Shown here: positions 34,848 through 45,520 of the stretch, piece by piece
How the letters are laid out: each line of letters opens with the position of its first letter
How positions within the stretch are numbered: position 1 is the stretch's first letter
Assembly (NCBI GenBank): GCA_015061575.1
Contig: SUWF01000010.1
Location: 1-64,000, forward strand
Direction: 5' to 3'
Length of the DNA stretch: 64,000 nt
Source: Lentisphaerota bacterium
GTDB lineage: Bacteria; Verrucomicrobiota; Lentisphaeria; Victivallales; Victivallaceae
Position numbers and translations under genes: made by a program
The notes under the pieces: generated by a model
The model's database searches: none
Seen by the model: only the letters and a program-made list of their open reading frames with translations
Told to the model about the DNA's origin: nothing

Positions 34848-37800
34848 ATGCTGACAACCTTGTTGAAGATGATTTTTGGCACCAAAAGCCAGCGGGATGT
34901 TCGCCGCATGTTGCCGCTGGTCGCCAGGATCAACCGGATCGAAGTTGAGCTGCAGCAGCTCAGCGATGAGCAGCTGCAGGCCAAGACTGCCGAGTTTCGC
35001 CAACGCCTTGCCAACGGGGCAACGGTGGATAGTTTGATGTGCGAAGCTTTTGCCGTGGTCAAGAATGCCTGCCGCAGATTGTGCGGCAAGAGTGTTACCG
35101 TGTGCGATCAGACTCTGGTCTGGAATATGATTCCCTTTGACGTGCAGATCATGGGGGCCATTGCGCTGCATCGGGGCGGGATCGCCGAAATGGCTACCGG
35201 GGAAGGCAAAACTCTGGTGGCGACCATGCCGCTTTATCTTAATGCTTTGACTGGAAGAAATTGTCAGCTGGTAACGGTCAACGATTATCTGGCCCGCCGT
35301 GACTCGGAGTGGATGGGCGCAATTTATAACTTTTTGGGCCTTTCGGTCGGCTGTCTGCAGAATATGATGCCGCCGGATATGCGCCGCGAACAGTATGCAT
35401 GTGATATTACTTACGGAACCAACAGCGAGTTCGGTTTTGATTATCTGCGGGATATGGGCATGGCGGTTGACGCTGCGCAGCTGGTTCAGCGCGATCACTT
35501 TTACGCCATCGTGGACGAAATCGACAGTATTTTGATCGACGAAGCCCGTACTCCGCTGATCATTTCCGGTCCGGTGCCGATGTCCAATCAGGAGCAGTTT
35601 CAGGAGATCCGTCCGCTGGTGGCCGATGTGTACAGCAAGCAGAATCTGCTCTGCTCCCGGTTGATCCGGGAAGCCCGGGAAGCATTGGATAATGGTGCAT
35701 CCGGCGATGAGCGCACTGAGGCGGTGACCAAGCTTTTGCAGGTCAGATTCGGTATGCCTACGCACAAGCAGCTGCTGCATGTGCTGGAAAACGGTGATCT
35801 GCTCAAAGAGTTGGAAAAACTCGAAGCCTTTGTCCGCAGCGATAACAACCGCGGGATGCTGCAGGAAGTGCAGGGCGTACTTTACTTTACTATCGACGAA
35901 AAGACCCACGAAGCGGATCTTACCGAAAAGGGCCGCAACGCCGTGGCGCCGGATAATCCGGATGCCTTCGTGCTGCCCGATCTGCTGCAGGGCATACACA
36001 ATATAGAAAATGACGAAACGCTTTCGGAAGAGAAGCGGGTGGAAGCCAAGCAGAAGTTTCAGGATGATTATGCAGCCAAGAGTGAACGTCTGCACAACCT
36101 TTCGCAATTGCTGAAAGCCTATTGCCTCTTTGAAAAAGATGTGCATTATGTGGTGCAGGAAGGCAAAGTATTGATCGTGGATGAACATACCGGCCGTTTG
36201 ATGCCGGGACGCCGTTTCAGCGATGGCTTGCATCAGGCGCTGGAAGCCAAGGAAAATGTGGCGATCGAAAAAGAAACCCAGACCATGGCTACGATCACCA
36301 TCCAGAACTACTTCCGTTTGTACGATAAACTTTCGGGTATGACCGGTACGGCGGAAACCGAAGCCAACGAATTTCATCAGATCTACAAGCTTGATGTTAC
36401 GGTTATTCCCACCAATAAGCCCTGCATCCGCAAGGACGGCAACGACTCCATATTCAAAACCAAACGGGAAAAGTTCAATGCTATTGTGGAAGATGTGGAA
36501 GAACGTCATGCCGCAGGTCAGCCGGTGCTGCTGGGGACTATTTCTGTAGAAGACAGCGAGATCCTCAGCCGGATGCTCAAGCGGAAAAATCTGCCGCACC
36601 ATGTGTTGAATGCCAAAAATCACCAGTCAGAAGCCGAAATCGTGGCCAATGCCGGTCAGCGGGGAGCTATTACAGTAGCTACCAATATGGCAGGCCGTGG
36701 TACCGACATCAAGTTGGGTGAAGGCGTTACCGAATTGGGCGGGCTGCATGTTATCGGCAGTTCACGGCATGATTCCCGGCGTATCGACCGCCAGCTGCGG
36801 GGCCGCTGCTCCCGTCAGGGGGATCCGGGCTCGTCCAAGTTCTATGTGTCGCTGGAAGATAATCTGATGCGTCTTTTTGGATCTGACCGTATCGTTAAGA
36901 TTTTTGAGCGGTTTGGTATCGAGGAAGGTGAAGAACTGCAGCATCCGTTCCTGAACCGTTCGATCGAAACAGCGCAGCGGCGGGTGGAACAGCAGCACTT
37001 TTCCATCCGTAAGCGGACGCTGGAATTTGACGATGTGATGAATAAACAGCGCGAAATTATTTACGGTTTGCGCAAGGAAACACTGTTCAGCGATCACCCC
37101 GGCGATGTGCTTATGAAGCTGGTGGAAGATATGGTGCTTGATGAAATCGAAAGTGCCGCCACCCCCAGCGAAAAGGCGCAGAAAAATGATGCCGGCAATT
37201 TCAACTGGGAACGCTTGATCTATAAACTCAATCAGACTTTCCCCATTGAGTTCAAGCGCGAAGAATTGACTGCCGGAGTGACTAAAAATGAAGTGACCGA
37301 TGCGGAAGCGTTGACCATTCAGATCGCCGATAAGATCGGTGAAGCATACAAAGTGCGCAACAGTCATCTGGATGCTGATCAGCTTATCTGGCTGGAACGT
37401 CACACCGTGCTGGATGCCATCGATCAGCTCTGGCAGGAGCATTTGTACACGATGGATCAGCTGCGTTCGAGTATCTACCTCAGAACTTATGCGCAGAAAG
37501 ATCCGCTGGTTGAATATAAAAACGAAGCGTTCACCATCTTTGAGATCATGATGCGAGCCATCCGGAAAAAAGTTGCCGAAAATATGTTCCGGGTCACGAT
37601 CACCACGCTGAGCGATTTGGAAGATATGTATGCAGCGATGCCGCAGCAATTTTCCGGCGGCGAACTGCCGGAAGAACTTCTGGCGGTGCTGCAAGCGCAG
37701 ATGCAGCTCAAAATGCAGCAGGAACAGGCGCAGTCAATTACTGTGAACGGCAGTGGTTTTGAATCTGCCGGCGATAATTTCAGTATTGCGCCGGAAGCTG

Positions 37801-37910
37801 CCGAACCGGTGATTTTGCAGCCGGCGGTGCGGATGCACCCCAAAATCGGAGCCAACGATCCCTGTCCCTGCGGCAGCGGCAAAAAATATAAGAAATGTTG
37901 TGGTAAATAA
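34848..37910 (+). CDS. secA: Protein translocase ATPase SecA
   Basis: A 1020-residue motor that drives preproteins through SecYEG. Walker A is in [18 protein letters not shown] near 113, the DEAD-like Walker B in [23 protein letters not shown] near 220, a preprotein crosslinking insertion follows (about 240-410), and the second motor domain carries [15 protein letters not shown] near 624 and [27 protein letters not shown] (shown in part) near 648. The helical wing/scaffold follows. The C-terminus has the zinc tail [13 protein letters not shown], which binds SecB or ribosomes. It is longer than E. coli SecA (901), with most of the extra length in the crosslinking domain. It would export the many signal-peptide proteins in this window. 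Confidence 0.97.
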   Translation: MLTTLLKMIFGTKSQRDVRRMLPLVARINRIEVELQQLSDEQLQAKTAEFRQRLANGATVDSLMCEAFAVVKNACRRLCGKSVTVCDQTLVWNMIPFDVQIMGAIALHRGGIAEMATGEGKTLVATMPLYLNALTGRNCQLVTVNDYLARRDSEWMGAIYNFLGLSVGCLQNMMPPDMRREQYACDITYGTNSEFGFDYLRDMGMAVDAAQLVQRDHFYAIVDEIDSILIDEARTPLIISGPVPMSNQEQFQEIRPLVADVYSKQNLLCSRLIREAREALDNGASGDERTEAVTKLLQVRFGMPTHKQLLHVLENGDLLKELEKLEAFVRSDNNRGMLQEVQGVLYFTIDEKTHEADLTEKGRNAVAPDNPDAFVLPDLLQGIHNIENDETLSEEKRVEAKQKFQDDYAAKSERLHNLSQLLKAYCLFEKDVHYVVQEGKVLIVDEHTGRLMPGRRFSDGLHQALEAKENVAIEKETQTMATITIQNYFRLYDKLSGMTGTAETEANEFHQIYKLDVTVIPTNKPCIRKDGNDSIFKTKREKFNAIVEDVEERHAAGQPVLLGTISVEDSEILSRMLKRKNLPHHVLNAKNHQSEAEIVANAGQRGAITVATNMAGRGTDIKLGEGVTELGGLHVIGSSRHDSRRIDRQLRGRCSRQGDPGSSKFYVSLEDNLMRLFGSDRIVKIFERFGIEEGEELQHPFLNRSIETAQRRVEQQHFSIRKRTLEFDDVMNKQREIIYGLRKETLFSDHPGDVLMKLVEDMVLDEIESAATPSEKAQKNDAGNFNWERLIYKLNQTFPIEFKREELTAGVTKNEVTDAEALTIQIADKIGEAYKVRNSHLDADQLIWLERHTVLDAIDQLWQEHLYTMDQLRSSIYLRTYAQKDPLVEYKNEAFTIFEIMMRAIRKKVAENMFRVTITTLSDLEDMYAAMPQQFSGGELPEELLAVLQAQMQLKMQQEQAQSITVNGSGFESAGDNFSIAPEAAEPVILQPAVRMHPKIGANDPCPCGSGKKYKKCCGK

Positions 37911-37931
37911 TCTGGTTGGAGGAGAAAATAT

Positions 37932-40901
37932 ATGAATTACCGCATTGAAGTAGCCCCCCGCCGCCAGTGGCACGATGCCCGTGGCGAAAAAGTCAAAAAG
38001 CAGATCAACGATTTTTTGAAGATCCAGCTGGAAAATGTACGCACCCGCGACGTGTATACGGTTTCTGCGGAAATCACAGCAGCTGAAGCAGCTCGCATTG
38101 CCGAATATCTGACCAATCCGGTGCTGCAGACCAGCCGGGTCGGCGGCAAAGCTTTGACCAGCGAAGATAACGGATGCCGTTTTCTGGTGGTCGTGGGCTA
38201 CAAGCCCGGTGTTACTGACAACGTGGGCCGTACCGCCCGGGAAGCAGTTGCCGACATCATTGGCCGCAAGTTGGGCAAGGATGAAGATGTGTACAGCTCA
38301 GTGGAATATCTGCTTTACGGTGCAAATCTGACGGCCGAAGCAGTGGATACGCTTGCCCGCAAATTGCTGGCCAACGAACTTATTCAGACGGTCAAGATCT
38401 TTACGGCGGCTGATTTGGATGGCGAAATTCCGCTGAATATGCCCAAAATCAATGCCGTCGGCAGTGTGCCGGTCAAGGAATACAATCTGGAAGTCAGTGA
38501 CGATGAACTTGTTGAATTGAGCAAAAAAGGTACGCTGGCTTTGACGCTGGAAGAAATGAAGGCCATCCAGGGTTACTTCCGGGTCGCTGAAGGCCGTGCC
38601 GAATACGGTTTGAGTGCCAATCCCACTGACGTGGAATTGGAAGTGCTGGCGCAGACCTGGAGCGAACACTGCAAGCACAAGATCTTCAGCGCCATCATCG
38701 ATTACAAAGATCTGGAAAGCGGCGAATGCATCACTGTGGACAGCTGCTACAAGAGCTTTATCAAGAAGTCCACTAAGGAAATTGCCGACGAAGTGGATTT
38801 TCTGGTGTCGGTTTTCAGCGACAACGCCGGGGTGATTACCTTCAACGACAAAGTGGATATCTGCTACAAGGTGGAAACTCACAACAGTCCTTCGGCATTG
38901 GATCCCTACGGCGGTGCCATGACCGGTATTGTAGGTGTGAACCGTGACCCGATGGGTACGGGGCAGGGCGCTGAACTTCTGATCAACGTCTGGGGTTACT
39001 GCCTCGGTTCGCCGTTTACAGAAGATAAGGACGTGCCGGAAGGCTTGCTGCATCCCCGCCGTTTGCGTGACGGTGTGCATCAGGGTGTGATCGACGGCGG
39101 CAATCAGTCCGGTATTCCTTACGGCTACGGCTGGGAATACTTTGACGAACGTTATCTGGGCAAACCGCTGGTCTATTGCGGAACCGTGGGCGTGCTGCCC
39201 AAAACCATCAACGGCGTGCGTGGGGCCGATAAATCCATCAAGCCGGGCGACTTGATCGTCATGGGCGGCGGCCGCATCGGTAAAGATGGTATTCACGGTG
39301 CAACTTTCTCCAGCGAAGAATTGCATCAGGATTCTCCGGTGCAGGCAGTGCAGATCGGCGACCCCATCACGCAGAAAAAACTTGGCGACTTCACTTTTGA
39401 AGCCCGCAACCGCGGACTTTACCGCTTTATTACCGACAACGGAGCCGGTGGTTTGAGCTCCAGCGTGGGCGAAATGGCCGAAATCTGCGGCGGCTGCCGG
39501 ATGGATCTGGCGTTGGCTCCGCTGAAATATGCCGGGTTGGCTCCGTGGGAAATATTGGTGTCCGAAGCGCAGGAACGCATGAGCTATGCTGTTCCGCCGG
39601 AACATATTGAAGAATTCAAGAAACTGGCTGCCGAACGGGATGTGGAAGTTACGGTGCTGGGCGAATTTACCGATGACGGCAAATTCCACATTCTCTATGA
39701 CGGCAAAACGGTGGCGTTGCTGGATATTGAATTTATGCATCAGGGCTTGCCCCGTCTGACGCTCAAAGCCAGCTGGCAGAAGCCGGAATGGGAAGAGCCC
39801 TCTGACCTCAATCAGCGTGATCTGAGCAAGGATCTGCCGGCGATGCTGAGTCGGCTCAATATTACTTCCGATGAATTCAAGGCCCGCCAGTATGACCACG
39901 AAGTTAAAGGTTTGAGCGTGATCAAACCCTTTATCGGCAAGTGCCGGGATGTGATTTCTGATGCTACGGTCACGATGATCGAACCTTTGAGTACCGAAGG
40001 TATCATTTTGTCGGCGGCAATGCTGCCGCGTTACAGCGATATCGATACATACGATATGATGGCTTCCAGCATCGACCTGGCGATCCGCCGGGTGCTGGCA
40101 GTGGGCGGCAAACTGGGTCACATGGCCGGGTTGGACAACTTCTGCTGGCCGGATCCGGTGCAGAGCGAAAAGACTCCTGATGGCGAATACAAACTCGCTC
40201 AGCTGGTGCGGGCCAATCAGGCGTTGTACGACTGCACCAAGGCGTTCAAAGTGCCGTGCATCTCCGGTAAGGATTCGATGAAAAACGACTCCACCCGGGG
40301 CGGCAAAAAGATTTCTATCCCGCCGTCGGTGCTGTTCAGTGTGATCGCCAAGATGGATGACATCCGCCTGGCGGTGACGCTGGATGCCAAAGTCGCCGGA
40401 GATGATGTCTACGTCATTGGTATGACCAAAGATGAGACCGGCGGCAGTGAATATCTGGCCATGCTCGGCTACACCGGTAACAAGGTGCCCAAGCTGGATA
40501 TCGGTCTGGCGTTGAATATGTATGCCAAGATCGCTGAACTGACCGGCAGGAAACTTGCGCACAGCTTGCATACTCCCGGATTCGGCGGTTTGGGCGTGGG
40601 CTTTGCCAAGGTGGCGATGGCCGGCCGGTTGGGGCTGAATATTGAATTGGGCAGCATTCCCCAGAGCGGCGGCTTGTGCACGGCTGAACTGCTGTTTTCG
40701 GAAAGCAACAGCCGTTTTATCATGACGGCAGCGCCGGAAAAACGTGACGAAATCGCCGCATTGCTCAAGGGCGTACCTTTTGCCCGGGTCGGCAGCGTGA
40801 CCGATGGCGACACGGTCAAGTTCAGCGGCAACGGCAGCGACGTGGTGATCAAACTCAGCGAAATGGTCGATTCCTACAAATCCACCCTGGCTGGTATTTA
40901 A
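37932..40901 (+). CDS. purL: Phosphoribosylformylglycinamidine synthase, PurS-like/PurL fusion
   Basis: A 989-residue purine-pathway enzyme that converts FGAR to FGAM. The first roughly 170 residues look like two PurS-type modules (MNYRIEVAPRR..., then GCRFLVVVGYKPGVTDNVGRTA). The PurL catalytic region follows, with LEVLAQTWSEHCKHKIF near 236, VETHNSPSALDPYGGA near 315, GTGQGAEL, FITDNGAGGLSSSVGEMA near 498, and the second half with SGKDSMKNDS near 777. It ends after this region with no PurQ-type glutamine amidotransferase domain, unlike the 1300-residue enterobacterial enzyme, so a separate PurQ is expected elsewhere. TTGGAGGAG precedes the ATG. A dihydrouridine synthase follows after 10 nt. 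Confidence 0.9.
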   Translation: MNYRIEVAPRRQWHDARGEKVKKQINDFLKIQLENVRTRDVYTVSAEITAAEAARIAEYLTNPVLQTSRVGGKALTSEDNGCRFLVVVGYKPGVTDNVGRTAREAVADIIGRKLGKDEDVYSSVEYLLYGANLTAEAVDTLARKLLANELIQTVKIFTAADLDGEIPLNMPKINAVGSVPVKEYNLEVSDDELVELSKKGTLALTLEEMKAIQGYFRVAEGRAEYGLSANPTDVELEVLAQTWSEHCKHKIFSAIIDYKDLESGECITVDSCYKSFIKKSTKEIADEVDFLVSVFSDNAGVITFNDKVDICYKVETHNSPSALDPYGGAMTGIVGVNRDPMGTGQGAELLINVWGYCLGSPFTEDKDVPEGLLHPRRLRDGVHQGVIDGGNQSGIPYGYGWEYFDERYLGKPLVYCGTVGVLPKTINGVRGADKSIKPGDLIVMGGGRIGKDGIHGATFSSEELHQDSPVQAVQIGDPITQKKLGDFTFEARNRGLYRFITDNGAGGLSSSVGEMAEICGGCRMDLALAPLKYAGLAPWEILVSEAQERMSYAVPPEHIEEFKKLAAERDVEVTVLGEFTDDGKFHILYDGKTVALLDIEFMHQGLPRLTLKASWQKPEWEEPSDLNQRDLSKDLPAMLSRLNITSDEFKARQYDHEVKGLSVIKPFIGKCRDVISDATVTMIEPLSTEGIILSAAMLPRYSDIDTYDMMASSIDLAIRRVLAVGGKLGHMAGLDNFCWPDPVQSEKTPDGEYKLAQLVRANQALYDCTKAFKVPCISGKDSMKNDSTRGGKKISIPPSVLFSVIAKMDDIRLAVTLDAKVAGDDVYVIGMTKDETGGSEYLAMLGYTGNKVPKLDIGLALNMYAKIAELTGRKLAHSLHTPGFGGLGVGFAKVAMAGRLGLNIELGSIPQSGGLCTAELLFSESNSRFIMTAAPEKRDEIAALLKGVPFARVGSVTDGDTVKFSGNGSDVVIKLSEMVDSYKSTLAGI

Positions 40902-40911
40902 CGAATCATTG

Positions 40912-41922
40912 ATGTTGCAGAAAAAGCACATTTATCCCGGGAATGCGGTGCTGGCGGCACCGCTTTCCGGCTACACCGATCTACCCTACCGGCGGAGTCT
41001 TCGCCGGCAGGGTTGTTTCTATTGTTTTACCGAAATGGTCGATGCCGCCAGCATTGCTTACAGCAACGATAATTCAGCGGAATTGCTGCGCCGGGGCGAA
41101 GATGAGGAGTTTCTGGCCGTACAGCTGGTGGGCGGCGATTTGGAGCATCTGCGCATAGCAGTTGATGCGATCAACGAACATGAATTTGATGTTTTTGACT
41201 TCAATTTAGGCTGTCCGGTGCCCAAAGTTGCCAAAAAACATGCCGGTGCAGCTTTAGGTCGGGATGTGAAAAAAGCGTTGGAGTGTTTTGCGCTGCTGGC
41301 TCAGCGTACCCGTTTCCCCATCACTGCCAAGATCCGCATATTGGATGAATGTGATCCGCAGCCTACGCTGGATCTGGTATGCGGTCTGGCGGAATTGGGG
41401 GCCCGGGCGATAACTGTTCATGGGCGGATCATGAGCAGGTTCTATTCCGGAGAAGTTTTCGGCGATATCATTGCCCGTTGCGTGCAGGCTGTTCCTGATA
41501 CGCAAATCATTGCCAACGGTGGGATCATGTCGCATTATGATGCGGAAGATTTGCGCCGCCGGAGCAATTGCGCTGCCGTGATGGTTGCCCGGGGGATGAT
41601 GGGTAATCCGTGGCTTTTCCGGGAAATCGCTGAAGGTTCAGCATTTGTGCCGCCCAGCGTGCAGGAATGGGCGGCTGAAATGACACAGCATATTGAAGAA
41701 ATGGTGCAATATTACGGCGAAAAGCGGGGTATGACCCTTTCGCGCAAATTGATATTGGACTATCTGCGCGGCCGCGGCTTTGGCGGCGAGAGCAAGAACC
41801 AGGCTTCCCGGCTGGATTCGCTGGATGAGTTTTACGCTTTCCGGGATCGGGTCGCCAGCAAGGGGCCGGCGGCATCTTACTTTACCAACCAGCCCCGGGA
41901 ACGGCGTTTGCGTCAGGCTTGA
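40912..41922 (+). CDS. tRNA-dihydrouridine synthase (Dus family)
   Basis: A 336-residue FMN enzyme that reduces specific uridines of tRNA. Motifs: AAPLSGYTDLPYR near 16, TEMVDAASI near 40, VQLVGGDLEHL, the catalytic-Cys loop DFNLGCPVPKVAKKHAGAAL near 98, RTRFPITAKIRI near 137, and the FMN-binding IIANGGIMSHYDAE and MVARGMMGNPWLFREI near 222. The GCPVPKV form resembles DusB. The N-terminal start at 40912 is 10 nt after purL. The 3' end overlaps the convergent nadE by 10 nt with no terminator visible between them. Confidence 0.9.
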   Translation: MLQKKHIYPGNAVLAAPLSGYTDLPYRRSLRRQGCFYCFTEMVDAASIAYSNDNSAELLRRGEDEEFLAVQLVGGDLEHLRIAVDAINEHEFDVFDFNLGCPVPKVAKKHAGAALGRDVKKALECFALLAQRTRFPITAKIRILDECDPQPTLDLVCGLAELGARAITVHGRIMSRFYSGEVFGDIIARCVQAVPDTQIIANGGIMSHYDAEDLRRRSNCAAVMVARGMMGNPWLFREIAEGSAFVPPSVQEWAAEMTQHIEEMVQYYGEKRGMTLSRKLILDYLRGRGFGGESKNQASRLDSLDEFYAFRDRVASKGPAASYFTNQPRERRLRQA

Positions 41923-43829
41923 TCAAGCTGCTGCAGCCAGAGCGCACCGGAGGCATCTGAGGGCATACGCCATGCCCCCCGGGGCGACAGGGATATGCCG
42001 GAAGCCTGCGGGCCATCGGGCACACATGAGCGTTTGAATTGCTGCTGGAAAAAACGTTTCAGGAATATACTCAAAGTCCTTTTTACCGTATCTGGCGTAT
42101 AGACATCTTTCCAGGCTTCTGCGGCCATGGCGGCGATTTTATCCGGAGCGCTGTTGAGTTTGACAAAGTGGTAAATAAAGAAATCGTGCAGTTCGTAAGG
42201 GCCGATGATATCTTCAGTTTTCTGCTCGATGGCGCCGCTTTTATCCGGCGGCAGCAGCTCCGGACTTACCGGCGTATCGAGAATACTTTGCAAAACTTCC
42301 GCCAAAACTCCGCCCCGGAGCTCAACAAGGTGTTTGATCATTCGCCGGATCAAGGTTTTGGGTATGGAACTATTGACCGCATACATAGACATGTGATCGC
42401 CGTTGTAGGTACACCAGCCTAAAGCTGCTTCAGAGAGATCTCCGGTACCGATGACCATGCCGCCGGTTTTATTGGCTATATCCATAAGTATTTGCGTACG
42501 TTCCCGGGCCTGAACATTTTCGTAGGTGTTGGTCAGCTCCGCCGGATCGTGTTCAATATCGGCAAAATGCTGGCGGCAGGCCGGAGTTATATCGATGGTT
42601 TTGACCGGAATACCCAGCGCATCGCAAAGTTTTTCGCTGTTGCTGCGGGTGTGGCTGGTCGTACCGAATCCCGGCATGGTGTAGGCTTTGACAGTATCCG
42701 GCGGCAAATCCAGCAGTTTTGTACATTCGCTGGCCGCCAGCAGCGCCAGCGTGGAATCCAGTCCGCCGGATACGCCGATGACCATGCTGCGGGCGTGGGT
42801 ATGCTCAAAACGCTGAGCCAGCCCGGCGATCTGGATGTTGAATATATCCATACATTCAGTCAGCGAATTTTCCTCGTCAGGCAACAGCGGCGCCGGGTTG
42901 ATTTTAGCATAGCGCCAATCCGGCGATTGCTGCACGGCGGCGATGGATACGCTTTGAACGGCTGAACCGGTTGGCACCGGATCAAAAAAGCTGGTATCGG
43001 TGCGGCGTATGGAACCAAGCGCTTCCACATCCACATCGGCATAGATCAGTTGGCTGCGGCGCAGAAAACGTTCTCCCCGGCAGGCGAGTCGGCCATTTTC
43101 GGCAATGATCGCATCTCCGGCATAGACCGCATCGCCGGTGGATTCGCCCGCTCCGGCGCTGCTGAAAACATAAGCGGCATTGAGTTTGGCGCTTTGCATT
43201 TTTATCAGCTCCAGCCGGAACGCAGCTTTGTTGGCGTATTCTGTACAGCAGGCAGGGTTGAAGATGACCAGTGCGCCGTTTTGCGCCAGTTCGTTGGATG
43301 GCGGAGTCACACTCCAGAGGTCTTCGCAGATTTCCACGCCGAAGATAAAACCGTTGTTGTCATCAAAGACCATCTTGCTGCCGAAAGGCACCGTACAGCC
43401 GTCGATTTTTATGCTGGCACCTGTTACTTCCCGACCTGAGGCAAAGCAGCGTTTTTCGCTGAATTCCCGATAGTTGGCCAGCTGCTGTTTGGGTACAGCC
43501 CCAACGATGGTACCGTTTTGCATGATCAAAGCTGTATTGTAAAGTTTGCCGCAATAAAGCAGCGGCAGACTGACTATAGCAATGGTGGATTTTCCGGCCG
43601 TGGCCCGGGCGATGGAGCTGGCTGCCAGTTGGGCATTTTGCAGTAAAGCATTTTGAAATACCAGATCACCAATAGTGTATCCGGTTATGCACAACTCGGG
43701 AAAGAGCACCACAGCTGCGCAGTTATCGGCAGCTTCGTTATAAAGGCGGATTATTTCCTGAGTGTTGGCTTGCACATCAGCTAAATAAACTCGCGGCGTG
43801 GCAGCCGCCAAACGGTAAAAACCAAACAT
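41913..43829 (-). CDS. nadE: Glutamine-dependent NAD+ synthetase
   Basis: A 638-residue two-domain enzyme making NAD from deamido-NAD, ATP and glutamine. The N-terminal nitrilase-fold glutaminase shows its triad: Glu in VVLFPELCITGYT, Lys in VPKQQLANYREF, and Cys in GVEICEDLW. The C-terminal synthetase has the ATP P-loop GVSGGLDSTLALLA near 352 and IGTGDLSEAALGWCTYNGDH near 460. Start was placed at ATG 43829, which has AGGAG 8 nt upstream. A GTG at 43838 in the same frame is less likely. The murJ stop lies 2 nt before this start, so the two are translationally coupled. nadA, another NAD gene, is at 57979-58890. Confidence 0.94.
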   Translation of the reverse strand: MFGFYRLAAATPRVYLADVQANTQEIIRLYNEAADNCAAVVLFPELCITGYTIGDLVFQNALLQNAQLAASSIARATAGKSTIAIVSLPLLYCGKLYNTALIMQNGTIVGAVPKQQLANYREFSEKRCFASGREVTGASIKIDGCTVPFGSKMVFDDNNGFIFGVEICEDLWSVTPPSNELAQNGALVIFNPACCTEYANKAAFRLELIKMQSAKLNAAYVFSSAGAGESTGDAVYAGDAIIAENGRLACRGERFLRRSQLIYADVDVEALGSIRRTDTSFFDPVPTGSAVQSVSIAAVQQSPDWRYAKINPAPLLPDEENSLTECMDIFNIQIAGLAQRFEHTHARSMVIGVSGGLDSTLALLAASECTKLLDLPPDTVKAYTMPGFGTTSHTRSNSEKLCDALGIPVKTIDITPACRQHFADIEHDPAELTNTYENVQARERTQILMDIANKTGGMVIGTGDLSEAALGWCTYNGDHMSMYAVNSSIPKTLIRRMIKHLVELRGGVLAEVLQSILDTPVSPELLPPDKSGAIEQKTEDIIGPYELHDFFIYHFVKLNSAPDKIAAMAAEAWKDVYTPDTVKRTLSIFLKRFFQQQFKRSCVPDGPQASGISLSPRGAWRMPSDASGALWLQQLDQA

Positions 43830-43831
43830 AT

Positions 43832-45403
43832 TCAACACTCCTTTTTTCTGGATTTGATGCTGGAATAAAATTCACGGGGTTCCGGTGCCCGGGTGAGGAT
43901 CGAACCCGCAAGATATATCACGCCAAAAAAGATTACTCCCCCCACCGTAAGCAAGAGGTCATTGGGCAGCAGCTGTCGGAGCGCTTGCGGCGCACAAATA
44001 ATTGGCAGCACACCGGCTGCCGCCCAGCTTACTGAGCGGATCATGGTGCAGGCTATTTGCCGGTAATCCGGCGAAAAGTTTTCCCGGCGCAGGGTATAGA
44101 GCAGCAAAAAATTGTTGAGCATCTGGCTGATAACGGTAGCCAGGGCAATTCCGCCCTGCCGGAGCGGAAACATCAGCAATATACTTAAAGGTATATTTAA
44201 AACAATGCACGTCAGGGATATTTTCAGCGGCGTATTCATTTTTTTGCGGGCGTAAAAAGCCGGCAATATGACTTTTGCCGCACAAAATGCAGGTATCCCC
44301 ATTGCGTAGAAAAAGAGTGCCGAAGCAGTCGCCTGCACATTGACTTCGGTGAACTTTCCGCCCATAAAAAGCAGCCGGATCAACGGTTCCCGGTAGGCGA
44401 TCATAAATATAGCCAGCGGGGCGCAGAAAAACCACACATAACGCAGTCCCAAAGTCATATCGTCCAGCATTTCGTCATATTTTTTATTGGCGGCCGCCCG
44501 GGACATATCGGCCATCAGCACGCTGCCCAGGGCGATCGCCACGATCCCGATGGGCAGATAGACCAGGCGCTCGGTGTAATTCAGAGCCGGAACCGCGTAT
44601 GCGCCCACCCAACAGGCAATGGAGCGGTCAACTAAAAAGCTCAACTGGCTGGCACCGCCGCTGATCATGCCGGGCAAAGTGAGCGTGTAAAGTTCTTGGC
44701 AGATACTTTTAGCCGGGCGTTCAGCGCTCCGGAAAATCGGAAAAACACCATATTTTTTCAGCAGCCACCCCAGCATGAGCAGCTGCAGCGCTCCGGAAAC
44801 AACCACTCCAACTGTCAGCAGCAGCAGGATAGAGCGATTGTTTTGAAAGCTTATGTATTGCCCCGCCCAGAGCAAGCCAATCAAAACAATGTTCAGGATC
44901 AAGGCGTTGAGCGAGGCCAGAAAAAAGACCTTGCGGGTATTCACCACCGCCGTCATGACGCCGACCAGGCAGATAAATATGGCGTATGGCATCAAAAGCG
45001 GCAGGATCTGCATGGCATTTTTTACATAGTCAGGTACCTGGCAACAGTTGCCGATTAAAAAACCGATGATACTGACAATTATGGTAATAACAGTCAGCAG
45101 CCCGGTCAGCACGGCCAGCACCAGTGCCAGCTGGCGGCGGACTTCGTTAAGACCTTTTTCGGCTTCAGTGTGCGACAGCATGGGGATCAACGCCTGCGAC
45201 AAAGCTCCTTCGCCGAACAGCCGCCGGAATAAATTAGGAATCAAAAACGCCAGCTGCCAGCTGGTGGCCAACGCTGCTCCGCCCAGCACCCGGGCTTCGA
45301 GGATCACCCGGAACAAGCCCAGAATACGGGCCAGCAAAGTTGCCGCAGCGGAACCGAATGAGCCCCGCAGGATACTGCGTTTATTTTCGCTGATCTGACT
45401 CAA
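43832..45403 (-). CDS. murJ: Lipid II flippase MurJ (MviN)
   Basis: A 523-residue inner-membrane protein of the MOP superfamily with about 14 hydrophobic segments, which flips lipid II for peptidoglycan synthesis. Family features include LARILGLFRVILEARVLG near 22, FLIPNLFRRLFGEGALSQALIPML near 50 (shown in two parts), and the central Arg/Gly-containing ALNYTERLVYLPIGIVAIALGSV near 270. The start is a TTG at 45403 with AAGGA about 9 nt upstream; no ATG fits the family N-terminus. Divergent from the MetH activation-domain gene across 117 nt. Confidence 0.93.
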   Translation of the reverse strand: MSQISENKRSILRGSFGSAAATLLARILGLFRVILEARVLGGAALATSWQLAFLIPNLFRRLFGEGALSQALIPMLSHTEAEKGLNEVRRQLALVLAVLTGLLTVITIIVSIIGFLIGNCCQVPDYVKNAMQILPLLMPYAIFICLVGVMTAVVNTRKVFFLASLNALILNIVLIGLLWAGQYISFQNNRSILLLLTVGVVVSGALQLLMLGWLLKKYGVFPIFRSAERPAKSICQELYTLTLPGMISGGASQLSFLVDRSIACWVGAYAVPALNYTERLVYLPIGIVAIALGSVLMADMSRAAANKKYDEMLDDMTLGLRYVWFFCAPLAIFMIAYREPLIRLLFMGGKFTEVNVQATASALFFYAMGIPAFCAAKVILPAFYARKKMNTPLKISLTCIVLNIPLSILLMFPLRQGGIALATVISQMLNNFLLLYTLRRENFSPDYRQIACTMIRSVSWAAAGVLPIICAPQALRQLLPNDLLLTVGGVIFFGVIYLAGSILTRAPEPREFYSSIKSRKKEC

Positions 45404-45426
45404 TTTATTTATCCTTGGCTGCCGTG

Positions 45427-45457
45427 TTGAATGAGATGCACTATACTATAATATAAT
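45427..45457 (+). promoter_or_regulatory. Possible promoter for the split metH operon
   Basis: TTGAAT at 45427-45432 and overlapping TATAAT hexamers at 45447-45452 and 45452-45457 (spacers 14 and 19 nt). A/T-rich divergent control region shared with murJ; no cobalamin or SAM riboswitch was recognised here. Confidence 0.35.
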
Positions 45458-45520
45458 ATTGTTTTGCAATAGTAACAAATGTTTTGTTGCAGATTTCTGC
45501 AAAGAGTTGTATATTATCTT

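Noticed and set aside
34764-36623. A 619-codon open frame antisense to secA
   Set aside because: It overlaps the conserved motor domain of SecA and shows no protein motifs of its own.
38298-40931. An 877-codon open frame antisense to purL
   Set aside because: It lies opposite a strongly conserved gene, its translation has no recognisable domain, and it is rich in His, Gln and Phe as expected from reversed coding sequence.
45404-45520. Cobalamin or SAM riboswitch ahead of the metH pair
   Set aside because: The divergent gap is only 117 nt, A/T-rich and lacks the B12-box or SAM-type helices.
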